Below are positions 18,384-27,221 of a stretch of DNA of 64,000 nucleotides, in pieces. Source of the stretch: Mayamaea pseudoterrestris (taxonomy: Eukaryota > Bacillariophyta > Bacillariophyceae > Sellaphorales > Sellaphoraceae); NCBI GenBank assembly GCA_027923505.1, contig BROI01000017.1:248001-312000 (forward strand). Reading direction: 5' to 3'. Both the position numbers and the translations under genes were made by a program. The notes under the pieces are model-generated. The model did no database searches. It saw only the letters and a list, made by a program, of their open reading frames with translations, and was not told the DNA's origin. Within the stretch, counting starts at the first letter, position 1. Every line of letters starts with the position of its first letter.

Positions 18384-18780
18384 TCACAAATTCTGCGAGA
18401 CATTTTCGTTACCGCTACGAGTTTTTAGTACCGGTACGATTCCGACTACATTCACAGGTGAATAATTGTACGACTCTCCCGGCTGCGAGCTTCCCATCTT
18501 AGGAAGGTAAAGATTCTGTGAATAGTCGCCAATGAAGCAGTACCTTCGCTGGCAATGTGGCACATTGTTGACACGATCCGACCGAGCTTCCTTAATCTTC
18601 GTGTTGACCAACGTCCTCTGCGCATTTGCAAATTGAACATTATTATTCTCTTCAGTACCGCTGTGATGTTTGAATCGGCGCGCCGATCGTCCGTTTCCAA
18701 TCCAAGATGCGAGTGCCACACCTTGAAGAAAGATAGCTCGGCCGAGAGTCTGGTGCGTCGACGATCTTGTTGAGGTTCTT
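18384..18780 (-). mobile_element. Probable transposable-element fragment of unknown class
   Basis: An open stretch of roughly 125 codons with no ATG start reads through CFIGDYSQNLYLPKMGSSQP and GESYNYSPVNVVGIV. The pattern DYSQN-x-LP ... QPG-x-x-YYSP ... GIV recalls a domain I associate with repeated, transposon-linked diatom proteins. I cannot name the class, and this piece has neither ends nor repeats in the window. The rest of 18257-18852 shows nothing else. Confidence 0.35.
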
Positions 18781-18852
18781 TGATAGGCTTGCTGCTATAG
18801 TCGAGTGAAAAGAGTGTCTGGCGCTATCTGTAACTGTATAAACTACCAAAGT

Positions 18853-20229
18853 ATGCAGCAAGGTCTTCATCATCATGACTCGAATTCGGAGGATGCTCCG
18901 AGGAGACAGGCAGCGCCACAGAATGAATCCGCGACGCTGACATGTTGCAGTAATCACAATATTGAAAGCATAAGAAACGACCGCGAAGATGTCGTCGACG
19001 CCGCTGCTTCAGAATCTTCGCCATGCCCACGGATGGAGCATCGCATCAGCAGCAACATTATCGACGATGCCGATGGCTCCATTCCATCCAATGAAACTCT
19101 GCTCGGAACGGCCTTTATTACATTCATGGGATTTGCGCTTCTTCAGCTTTGTTTCGCGTTAATTGCAGGCTCGGAAGCCATGATGGGTGACAGCGCCGCC
19201 ATGATTGTTGACGCCATGACCTACTTGTTCAATCTATACGCCGAGCGTAAAAAGTCTCAAGTCAATGGCAAGCCAGACGAATACGCCAGCGGAAGATACA
19301 CGTCGGCAGATATTACGGCCATGGAGCGAACCAAGCGCAAGCGAGTGTTACAACTAGAAATATTACCGCCGCTATTTTCCGTGTCCATCTTGGTGGTTGT
19401 CACTGTCATCATTCTGCGATCAGCGCTGCAAACGTTGATCCTTGACTTGTACCGAAGTCAGTCGGAACAGCTGAATCCTGATGTTGACTTGATGTTAATT
19501 TTTAGCAGCGTCAACCTTCTATTGGATGGTTTGAACGTTTTTTGCTTTGCCAAGGCCAAGCATCTTCGAGGATATGCGGTTGTGGATCAGGTCGATTCGG
19601 AAAAGGACGAAAACGATGAAGAGCTGAAGTCCAAAGAAAGTGCGGCAGCCGCATCATTGCGAGATGAAGCACAGTATATGGACTCTGAATTTTCTGCGAA
19701 GGATGAAGACTGCTACGGTCATTGGGACGCAGACGAAGAGTGTGGCAAGTCTCTGACTTGCGAACGTAAGAATTATGCCGACCGAGACAGTGCATCTGAC
19801 ATTCAAAAAGATTTCTCGCGGCCTGAGCGCTATGGAAGCGACCAAGATAGTAATGAGGATGTTTGCAGCGACCACGATGACCTAGATGGTGTTGTTTTAG
19901 TCACTGACACTGCCAAGATGATGCTTGATCCGAGCCACAGTCATCGTAATGCGGATGGAAGCAACCATGCCAACCTCAACATGTGTTCAGCATATACACA
20001 TGTTTTTGCTGATACTCTTCGCAGCATTGCGGTGCTTATTGCCGCCGCCATTGCTAAACTTGTTCCAGGTGTCACATCGGAGGAAGCTGATTCCACCGCT
20101 GCCGTTTTTGTTTCTATTTTGATTGTCCTGTCGCTCGTTCCCTTGCTGCAAGGCTTGCGGCGAAGCGGTTCCGAACTCATTTCCATTATGCGGGCCGAGC
20201 GACATGAAGCGAGGCAGCAGGTGCGGTAG
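18853..20229 (+). CDS. Cation-efflux (CDF)-like membrane protein, partly degenerate metal site
   Basis: 458 residues from the ATG at 18853; the frame upstream opens only with GTG. Residues 1-75 are an acidic, His-containing cytosolic segment. Membrane segments lie at about 85-110, 112-135, 180-205, 220-245, 385-410 and 415-440. This six-segment layout, with a long charged, His/Asp-rich loop (residues 250-380) between segments 4 and 5, is that of zinc/manganese cation diffusion facilitators. The fifth segment keeps the HxxxD motif (HVFADTLRS). The matching site in the second segment reads VDAMTYLFN, where the family normally has H and D, so T and N take those places. Transport of Zn or Mn across an internal or plasma membrane is inferred, with altered or lost specificity possible. 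Confidence 0.65.
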   Translation: MQQGLHHHDSNSEDAPRRQAAPQNESATLTCCSNHNIESIRNDREDVVDAAASESSPCPRMEHRISSNIIDDADGSIPSNETLLGTAFITFMGFALLQLCFALIAGSEAMMGDSAAMIVDAMTYLFNLYAERKKSQVNGKPDEYASGRYTSADITAMERTKRKRVLQLEILPPLFSVSILVVVTVIILRSALQTLILDLYRSQSEQLNPDVDLMLIFSSVNLLLDGLNVFCFAKAKHLRGYAVVDQVDSEKDENDEELKSKESAAAASLRDEAQYMDSEFSAKDEDCYGHWDADEECGKSLTCERKNYADRDSASDIQKDFSRPERYGSDQDSNEDVCSDHDDLDGVVLVTDTAKMMLDPSHSHRNADGSNHANLNMCSAYTHVFADTLRSIAVLIAAAIAKLVPGVTSEEADSTAAVFVSILIVLSLVPLLQGLRRSGSELISIMRAERHEARQQVR

Positions 20230-20409
20230 ATTGGTACATACATTTTTTTGAGTCGTTCACGCAATTTCGAACGGTTTAGACAGGGCTACATAGTAAACAA
20301 AGGTAAACTTGCCAACCATGTAGTATATGAAATGAAGTAAAATGTATACTACGCTATTTCAACGACGTCTTTCTAACTCCACACCCTGACCGACCTTTGT
20401 CTCGTTACT

Positions 20410-21611
20410 TCACTCATGATACTGGGTGTTTGGCTGCGCGTATGGATCCTGGTTCGCCGCGTCGCCGTAGGCATCATATCCCATGTTGGCATCATAGAAT
20501 TGTTCATGCTGTCCTTCTCCGTGGGTCGCATTGAAATGTTCCGTCTCCATTTGAAAGCGGATCTTGTCTTCGGCGGCCATGTCTTCGTACTTCTTCTTCT
20601 CCTCGTTTGTCAGTGCACGCCATCGTTCTGTAATGAGAAAAGTGAGTGGCATTGATAAAAAGAAACATCCAACACACGCTGCAATCACCAAGAAGTGCTC
20701 ACCACCCATGACTCTACCAAGCTCAACAAATTTAATCCCGACATGCTCCTTGAGAACTAGGGGACGCATGTAATTAGTGAAGAAGACATATGCTCCACTG
20801 GCTCGCTTCGGCGCACCAGGAATTTTTGGTTGGCGCCTGTTCTTCTTGCGGGGACGCTGCTCTTCAATTAAAACGCCGTGAGCATCATGGCCCGGAGGAG
20901 GCACGTATGCCTGGATTTCTGCTTCATATCGAGCCTTATCTTGATCCGCTCGAGCTTCCCATGTGGCCTTGTCCTCAGGGGTCAAGTGCTTGTACATGTG
21001 CGACGTGTACTTTGAGAGCTGTCCAAAGGTCATGCCAGGGTTTTCTCGTTTGAACTGATCGCGCATGGCATTCTGATAGAGCAGATAGGGGCTCAAGTTA
21101 CGCTTCGGAGCAGCAACGTCTCTCTCAGATCTTTTGCCACGTCCGGCCTTGAGCGGGAGCGGTGAAATGACTGCGTCTCCTTTGGCGTCAAACCCGGCGC
21201 TCGGCACGTAGCTGGCCAACTCGTGAAGGTATCGCGCCTTGTCCGCTTCCGCACGCGCTTGCCAAGCCTCCTTCTCGCTCGGTGGTAGCTCAGCATACAT
21301 GGCGCTAGTGTATTTGGAAAGCTGGCCAAAGGTGAAACCTGTGTACCGGTTAAACGAAGTAGACAAGTTGTGAGAATTTTATATTTCAACGCATCCATCC
21401 CAAACAAGAACTCTCGCATACCTGGGTTCATGGCCTTGAATTGTTCACGCATGGCATTCTGATAAAGCAAATAAGCTGACATGTTGCGCTTGGGCGCGTT
21501 GGTGCTAGTGACGGTAGCATGATTTTGTGAGTTGAGGAGTGGAAATGGTTCAACAAAGAATCGGCAAATACCAGCATTTACTTACTCCCTGGCTGGACGT
21601 TTGGTACTCAT
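20410..21611 (-). CDS. Triple HMG-box protein
   Basis: Four exons, 21611..21586, 21504..21422, 21338..20703 and 20627..20410, separated by GT-AG introns of 81, 83 and 75 bases, join in frame to 320 residues. Three HMG boxes occupy about residues 12-80 (APKRNMSAYLLYQNAMREQF), 110-180 (APKRNLSPYLLYQNAMRDQF) and 205-275 (APKRASGAYVFFTNYMRP, then VELGRVMGERWRALTNEEKK across the last splice). Boxes 1 and 2 are near-duplicates sharing FGQLSKYTS, and box 3 is closer to canonical HMGB/FACT boxes. A basic patch (RPRKKNRRQ) precedes box 3 and the tail is acidic and Tyr-rich. It is probably a chromatin architectural protein of the nucleus. The 75-base intron contains no in-frame stop. Confidence 0.9.
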
Positions 21612-22821
21612 GAGTCCTGGTTGATTCTTAAAGTTCTTAAGCACTGTAGACTACAGAAGAGGAAGAGACGAATGGTTAGGTGCTTGCAGTAGTTAGCTAG
21701 CCGATCAGACGTCATGATCCGGGTTCCATTAACGGTTCCGAGAAGCGTCAAAACGCATCTCGGCCGCTCGGTAGGCTGGCTACGACGATGGGCATCACCC
21801 GTAGCAGTTGTACATGGAGGGTGTGTAAGTACAAAACCATACCAGTCGTTGTGGGCCTTACATCACGAGGAAGTTTCACATTCATTTTTCCACATCAATC
21901 AACAGGTCAAACGTCCCGAATGACTTGGCCAACCCTTACACTTACCAAGCGTTGATGACTGCCACTTGCGGTCGCTGCGGAAAGTGACGCGCTGCCTCGT
22001 CGCGATGGTTTCTCGCGGCAGAAAATTCCATGTCCGTGCGGTTTTGAATTTGATGGCGGTCATTGTTTTTCGACGAGTCAAAAAATACTGGCAAGCAAAG
22101 GGTCTGCGCCATTATCAACGACGGCAGCGAGCTACTTTTACGATAGCGCTGAAAACTGAAGTTCACTGCAAGACAAGATGATTTGTTGATTCCAAATTAG
22201 TCTGTCATTGGTCATTGCCATGATCGCGTGATGCTGCATCGCAGCTGCGTCGTCCACCATCAACCTGCTGCAGAGTTTACCTTTCGAGCTAAGGAATGGA
22301 AAGCCATACATGCCGTGACGCCTCTATTCTACTCTTGCTCATTCTCCAGTGCTACCGCTTGTGCTTGGTACGGAGTGATCCGACATCCGACTTTACTCGT
22401 CGCTTTGTATCCAAAAGTTAAAGCGCCTTATGACGAATCGATGTTAAGAAAGTCCAGCAAATAGTAATTGGTTTCTATTGAGCTTCAAGCATGATGCGCT
22501 GGCTGATAAGGGACGATGAGTCGGCAGCCGGCAGCGACTGACAGTGAGCTTTGAGTTCAGCATGTTGCATGTACGTACGCGCGCTAACAACATCACAAGT
22601 AACTACTATCATAATACTATGGTAATCAAGAACAATTTTAAGCTTAAATATGTTGCTCATTTGCATGCAATATCAAATAGAGTGGTCGCCAAAAGTTTCC
22701 GACATGGTGGATGTCGCATTGACGTTTTTACACGTCATTCGTTCCAAGTTGAATTTGTCCGGGCGTCAGACAGTTGCTCTTCCTCACAAGATCAACCCAC
22801 ACATCACATTACACAGCAACC
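21612..22821. other. 1.2-kb stretch without a firm gene
   Basis: Between the HMG and KEA genes. On the minus strand an ATG-led stretch from about 22109 to 21950 (MAQTLCLPVFFDSSKNN, then DEAARHFPQRPQVAVINAW) ends at a GTAAGT and could be a first exon, but I find no convincing second exon. On the plus strand a 77-codon frame from 22231 has no recognised features. The KEA promoter must lie near its right end. Confidence 0.35.
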
Positions 22822-25326
22822 ATGGTGAAGGAGAAAGACAGCAACTACGAAATAGTGCAACAAAGCGATTCAATAATGAAGAGACGAAGAAGGCCGCTAC
22901 TCCGCGCATTCGTCGCCGCATCGTCCGTTTCCACGGCTTCCGCCTTCACCTCTTCGTCAGCGACGTTTCGTTCGACAATACCAAAAGCAAGAGCATTTAA
23001 AGTTCCTGCTTTGCATAGAAATCTACCTTTACAATCGAATATACAAGCAAATACAGCGCTTCATCTATTTCCTGAAGCATCTCATTTGATTTCTGGGGTT
23101 ATTGAACTCCCCTTTTCGGAGCTAGGCAAGCAGCTCTCTGACGCTTTAGATGTCGGCAATGCACTGAGCAACGCTGTCGGCAAAATACCAGAACGGGAAA
23201 CAACCATTGTTCTGGAAAGCATTGGCTACGATTTGCTAATCTTTTTGGCAGCCGCAGTCGTCGTGACGCCATTGGCAAAAATGCTCAAAATTAGCACAAT
23301 CTTGGGCTACCTCATTGCCGGCGCCTTGCTTGGACCAAATGCATTAGATATATTTGCAAACACCAAGGCTGACGTTGAGCTTGGTGATTTTGGAATACTA
23401 TTCTTGCTGTTCAGCGAAGGACTCGATGTATCAAGGGAGCGACTCGGCAAATTGAGCAACTACTTGCCGCTCGGGCTGGCGCAAATTTCGCTCGTAACAG
23501 GTGTCATTACGGCTGTTCTTTTGCTAGGGCTGCCGCAAATGCTGAGCCAAGTCTTACCGTTGGACCCTTTCTTTTTACCGGCAACCTACACACCTGCTGA
23601 AGGCGTCGTGCTGGGGCTTGCCGGAGCGCTCAGTACGTCAGCCTTTATCTTTCCAGTGTTGAAGGAACGCCGCTGGGAAGACGACGAGGCTGGTGAGGCA
23701 GCGACGAGTATTTTGCTTCTGCAGGATCTCATGGTGGCACCCTTGTTGGTGTTGCTTCCCTATCTTGTTGGCCAGTCCGAGACAGATTACTCAGCCATTT
23801 GGTTCCTGACGCTCAAAGCAACCGTCGGCTTTGGTTCTGTCATTTTTGCGGGCCGAATCTTGCTAAAGCAACTTTTTGCACTGGTGGCGCAGACGCAAAA
23901 CTCGGAAGCCTTTGTCGCAACATGCTTGCTGGTGAGCCTCGGTATGGGTGTAGTGGCAAAAGGACTTGGTCTAACCGACACTGCTGGCGCCTTTGCCGCT
24001 GGAGTGTTACTTGCCAACACCAACTATCGAGCGCAAATCAAGGCGGATATTCAGCCATTTACTGGTATTTTGCTCGGAATCTTTTTCATGGATGCAGGGT
24101 CCAATTTTGATACAGATTTGGTGCTGCAGGAGTGGCCGACTGTTTTGACTGGAGCTGTCGGACTTTTGGGCATCAAGGCTGCCACGCTTGGTCTTGCGAC
24201 AAGAGTTCCAGAATGGATGGAACCGAATCGCTTGCCGGCCGCAGACGCCGTACGAGTTTCTTTGCTGCTAGCCGGCGGCGGGGAATTTGCTTTTGTTGTC
24301 TTGGCATTGGCAACCAAGTTGGATGTGGTGCCCAACAAGCTCGGTGCACTATTGACCGCCATCATCCTTATCACCATGGCACTCACGCCGCTCCTCGGCA
24401 ACCTAGCAGCAACCTTATCGGAACCTCTTCTTCCGTTAAAGGAGGAAGGTAAGGAAGTTCCTTCAGCGGAGGCGCGGATCAGAGTGGCCAACGATGCTGT
24501 GGTTGTTTGCGGGTACGGCGAAGTCGGTCAGTCGGTGCTGCGAGTCCTTGGCCGAACCGACGTGGACTTGCCGTACGCCAAGCAAATGCTTGGACATCGA
24601 TTGGAAGACAGTATCCCTCGCATTGTTGCATTTGATACGGAGCCTACATTGGCGACTGCTGTGGTCCGTCCGAATAGCCGTTCCGTGGTCATGTTTGGGA
24701 ATGGGGCGAACCACGAGGTAATTCGGTCGAGTGGCATAACCAAGCCATCCTGCATTTTTGTCACGTACGATGATCAGAATCGCGTTTTGCTCGCCACGTC
24801 TCGGTTGCGCAGCTCCTTCGCAAACGCCCCAATTTACGCCCGAGCGGCAACAAGAGCTGACGCAAAGTATTTGAAGGAAGCCGGAGCAACTGAAGTGATT
24901 GTTGAATCGGATGAGTTACCAAAGTCAGCCTTGGCGCTAGTGCAAGGTGTATGGCATGACGACCTCCAAATGGATGCGGCGGATGATATGGATGTCTATA
25001 TGACTGATCCTGACCAGCTGCGAGCAGCTGTCGCATTTGCCGCGGGTATTTCATTGTCGGAAGCATCGGAGCTTATTGAGCTATATCGAGGAATGGATCA
25101 GGATGGCAACGGACGGGTCACTCTTCAGGAGATTGAGAACGTTTTGCGTCGGTCAACTCGCTGGATTGCCACGGATGCTGAGATACAAGAGCTCGATGAC
25201 TGGTTGTCTGTCGCCATCGGAGAAAAGGATTCTGTTCCAATCCTTGACCTGTGTCGCCTTTACGGACAAGCACCAGCACTTGTTCGCAAGGCATTTGGTA
25301 TTGAAAAGAATCAGTCTGTGCAATAG
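22822..25326 (+). CDS. KEA3: Plastid K+/H+ antiporter, KEA3 type, with TrkA-N and EF-hand
   Basis: 834 residues from the ATG at 22822 (AACCATGG context), or 816 from the ATG at 22876, where MKRRRRPLLRAFVAASS runs directly into the plastid motif STASAFTSSS; I favour the second because it makes a normal signal peptide. Residues about 125-520 form the CPA2 antiporter with about twelve membrane segments (ISTILGYLIAGALLGPNALD, LLFSEGLDVS). A TrkA-N nucleotide-binding domain follows (VVVCGYGEVGQS, the GxGxxG loop, residue about 556). An EF-hand lies near residue 758 (DQDGNGRVTLQE: D, D, N, G and E in loop positions). The antiporter moves H+ out of the thylakoid lumen and K+ in, tuning photoprotection. 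Diatom KEA3 is known to carry a regulatory EF-hand. Confidence 0.92.
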   Translation: MVKEKDSNYEIVQQSDSIMKRRRRPLLRAFVAASSVSTASAFTSSSATFRSTIPKARAFKVPALHRNLPLQSNIQANTALHLFPEASHLISGVIELPFSELGKQLSDALDVGNALSNAVGKIPERETTIVLESIGYDLLIFLAAAVVVTPLAKMLKISTILGYLIAGALLGPNALDIFANTKADVELGDFGILFLLFSEGLDVSRERLGKLSNYLPLGLAQISLVTGVITAVLLLGLPQMLSQVLPLDPFFLPATYTPAEGVVLGLAGALSTSAFIFPVLKERRWEDDEAGEAATSILLLQDLMVAPLLVLLPYLVGQSETDYSAIWFLTLKATVGFGSVIFAGRILLKQLFALVAQTQNSEAFVATCLLVSLGMGVVAKGLGLTDTAGAFAAGVLLANTNYRAQIKADIQPFTGILLGIFFMDAGSNFDTDLVLQEWPTVLTGAVGLLGIKAATLGLATRVPEWMEPNRLPAADAVRVSLLLAGGGEFAFVVLALATKLDVVPNKLGALLTAIILITMALTPLLGNLAATLSEPLLPLKEEGKEVPSAEARIRVANDAVVVCGYGEVGQSVLRVLGRTDVDLPYAKQMLGHRLEDSIPRIVAFDTEPTLATAVVRPNSRSVVMFGNGANHEVIRSSGITKPSCIFVTYDDQNRVLLATSRLRSSFANAPIYARAATRADAKYLKEAGATEVIVESDELPKSALALVQGVWHDDLQMDAADDMDVYMTDPDQLRAAVAFAAGISLSEASELIELYRGMDQDGNGRVTLQEIENVLRRSTRWIATDAEIQELDDWLSVAIGEKDSVPILDLCRLYGQAPALVRKAFGIEKNQSVQ

Positions 25327-25728
25327 CATCAAGTTGATTTTGACTCGTGTTCGTAGTTTTATGCTTATTAACAATGTGATAAAAGATGTAGGTTGAGCAC
25401 CGATAATCAAGGTAGCTAACTTATGGATTTATCGTAGCGGTAATCCGTTTCGCGAATGCTGCGCCATGGCCTGCGACCACAAAAAGCCAACGTTTGATGG
25501 GCTCTGTGACAATCAATTGCACGTGGAACATGCTATTTATAAACAAAATGCACAGATGTAACTCATGCGAAAGCGAATAAGTATGCAGATAATTCTCGAG
25601 GGTGCTCCCAGTTGACATATTGACGACCTGTTTCGCTGCTGTCAGAGATCAGCGCTCAGCTCCCACCTTGTGCCTTACAGCCTTATACCGACGAGAGCAA
25701 CTAATAGATTAGTGCATCATCCGACGAG
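25327..25728. other. Intergenic, nothing recognised
   Basis: 402 bases between the KEA stop and the ABC-ATPase start. It is AT-richer than its surroundings and must hold one terminator and one promoter. No feature is recognised. Confidence 0.4.
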
Positions 25729-26628
25729 ATGAACAAATGTATTCTTTTCTCTTGTCGACTCCTCTTCATTTTGATACTTTCAGCAAGAAAAAGCTACGGG
25801 CTCTCCTCAAATGTCAAGGTTGTCCTCCACCCAATCCAAGTGACGCTGACGAACGTTGCGTATAAGTATAATGAGACATGGTTTCGGCGTCTCACAAACC
25901 CTGCTCCACGCCGAGACTACGCATTGCAAAATGTCAGCTGCTCTCTTTGCGGCGAGCTTGCTATGCTGACTGGCGACTCTGACTCTGGCAAGACGACGTT
26001 GTTCAAATTGCTGCTTGGCAAAGAACAACCCTCGCATGGAACGATTTTAGCTTCAATTCAATCTGCTACTGGGCACAATATCGATCCATCTTCCATGTCC
26101 ATTCCAGTCCCCATTTACCTGGAACTCCAACCCGATCGATCTGATGGGCGTGTCACTACAAAAGATCTACTGGTAGATGGGTGCGCGAATTTCGCAGTGG
26201 CACCTCACGTTGCTTTCTCTATAATTGACCATTTTTGCAGACTGCTCGACTACTCTGAGACCGCCTTGCAGCAACGACGCGAACAGCTCTCCGCGTCGGA
26301 TAACTTGAAGCTCGAGCTCTTGCTAGCTTGCTTGGCTAGTTCGCTAGGCAGCAGCACATTGAGTCAGCTCGAAGCAATGTCGTCCGCCGCTACTATCAAT
26401 CTACCAGCGCCATTCTTGCTACTGGACGAGTGGCTCGACAAGGAGACGTCAGCGGTAGTTCGACGAGTCCAACAAAGTCTCGACAAGTTGGCCGATTCTG
26501 GAGCTATCGTGTGCGTCATTACTCACAAGCCTGAACGATGGAATCTGGACAGCATCCGCAGACTGAGTCTGCGCTTGGGACGACTACAGCCAGCAGCGCC
26601 ACTATACCATTCGTCGCAAGACAAGTAA
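25729..26628 (+). CDS. Stand-alone ABC-type ATPase domain with N-terminal signal
   Basis: 299 residues, ATG at 25729. A hydrophobic leader (CILFSCRLLFILILSARKSY) suggests entry into the ER or plastid route, followed by a single nucleotide-binding domain. Walker A is GDSDSGKTT near residue 83, Walker B is FLLLDEWLDKE near 226, and the switch histidine is in VCVITHKPER near 262. The ABC signature LSGGQ is not kept: the expected place reads LSASDNLKLELLLA. It has no membrane segments, so it would work with a separate permease, or as a non-transport ATPase. The weak signature also allows a catalytically impaired partner of a heterodimer. Family assignment is firm and role unknown. Confidence 0.7.
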   Translation: MNKCILFSCRLLFILILSARKSYGLSSNVKVVLHPIQVTLTNVAYKYNETWFRRLTNPAPRRDYALQNVSCSLCGELAMLTGDSDSGKTTLFKLLLGKEQPSHGTILASIQSATGHNIDPSSMSIPVPIYLELQPDRSDGRVTTKDLLVDGCANFAVAPHVAFSIIDHFCRLLDYSETALQQRREQLSASDNLKLELLLACLASSLGSSTLSQLEAMSSAATINLPAPFLLLDEWLDKETSAVVRRVQQSLDKLADSGAIVCVITHKPERWNLDSIRRLSLRLGRLQPAAPLYHSSQDK

Positions 26629-27221
26629 AATACACGCGTAAATGTTTCGGTACATTTACTGCAGTTTTTATCATTTTGAGACATTTCTGTCACAGTCAAT
26701 GCCAAGATTGACATGTGTAGCTATGGGTAAAATAGTTCAAAGTAGTTGACCTATCACATTGATCACACAATCTGGAGTCCGTATATTGGGCCATGTTCAT
26801 GGCCAAGAGATAGCAGAATGCTGCAAACATCATTACTCAGGTTGATATACAAGGTGGAATGCCTGGTTCGTGCCATACGCAGCTGCAATGGCATTGAAAG
26901 AAGTTGCTTCCGAATCCCAGCTGCAACGAGCCAGAGCCAAGCCATTCTACGTAGACCTTTTAGAATGCATTAGATGGTATATGGCAGTAAACAGTTAGCA
27001 TCATTTTGGTAAGCTACCGGCACAAATTCTAGGGCATCACGTCGCCATTTAACAGTATTTCCTTGCAAATTTAATGTACTTGTACCAATTCCAGGACTCA
27101 ATCTATGAGAGTCACACTACAATGGCAGCATGATACAATCGTCCAAAGAAATTGCCTTACTTATAGTATTTACTCCATCAACTACCAACTTCTATTTTCG
27201 CATTGCCGCTCTCAACTATAT
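26629..27221. other. Intergenic, nothing recognised
   Basis: 593 bases between convergent genes. Short frames only, without protein-like composition. Presumably the two 3' UTRs and terminators. Confidence 0.4.
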
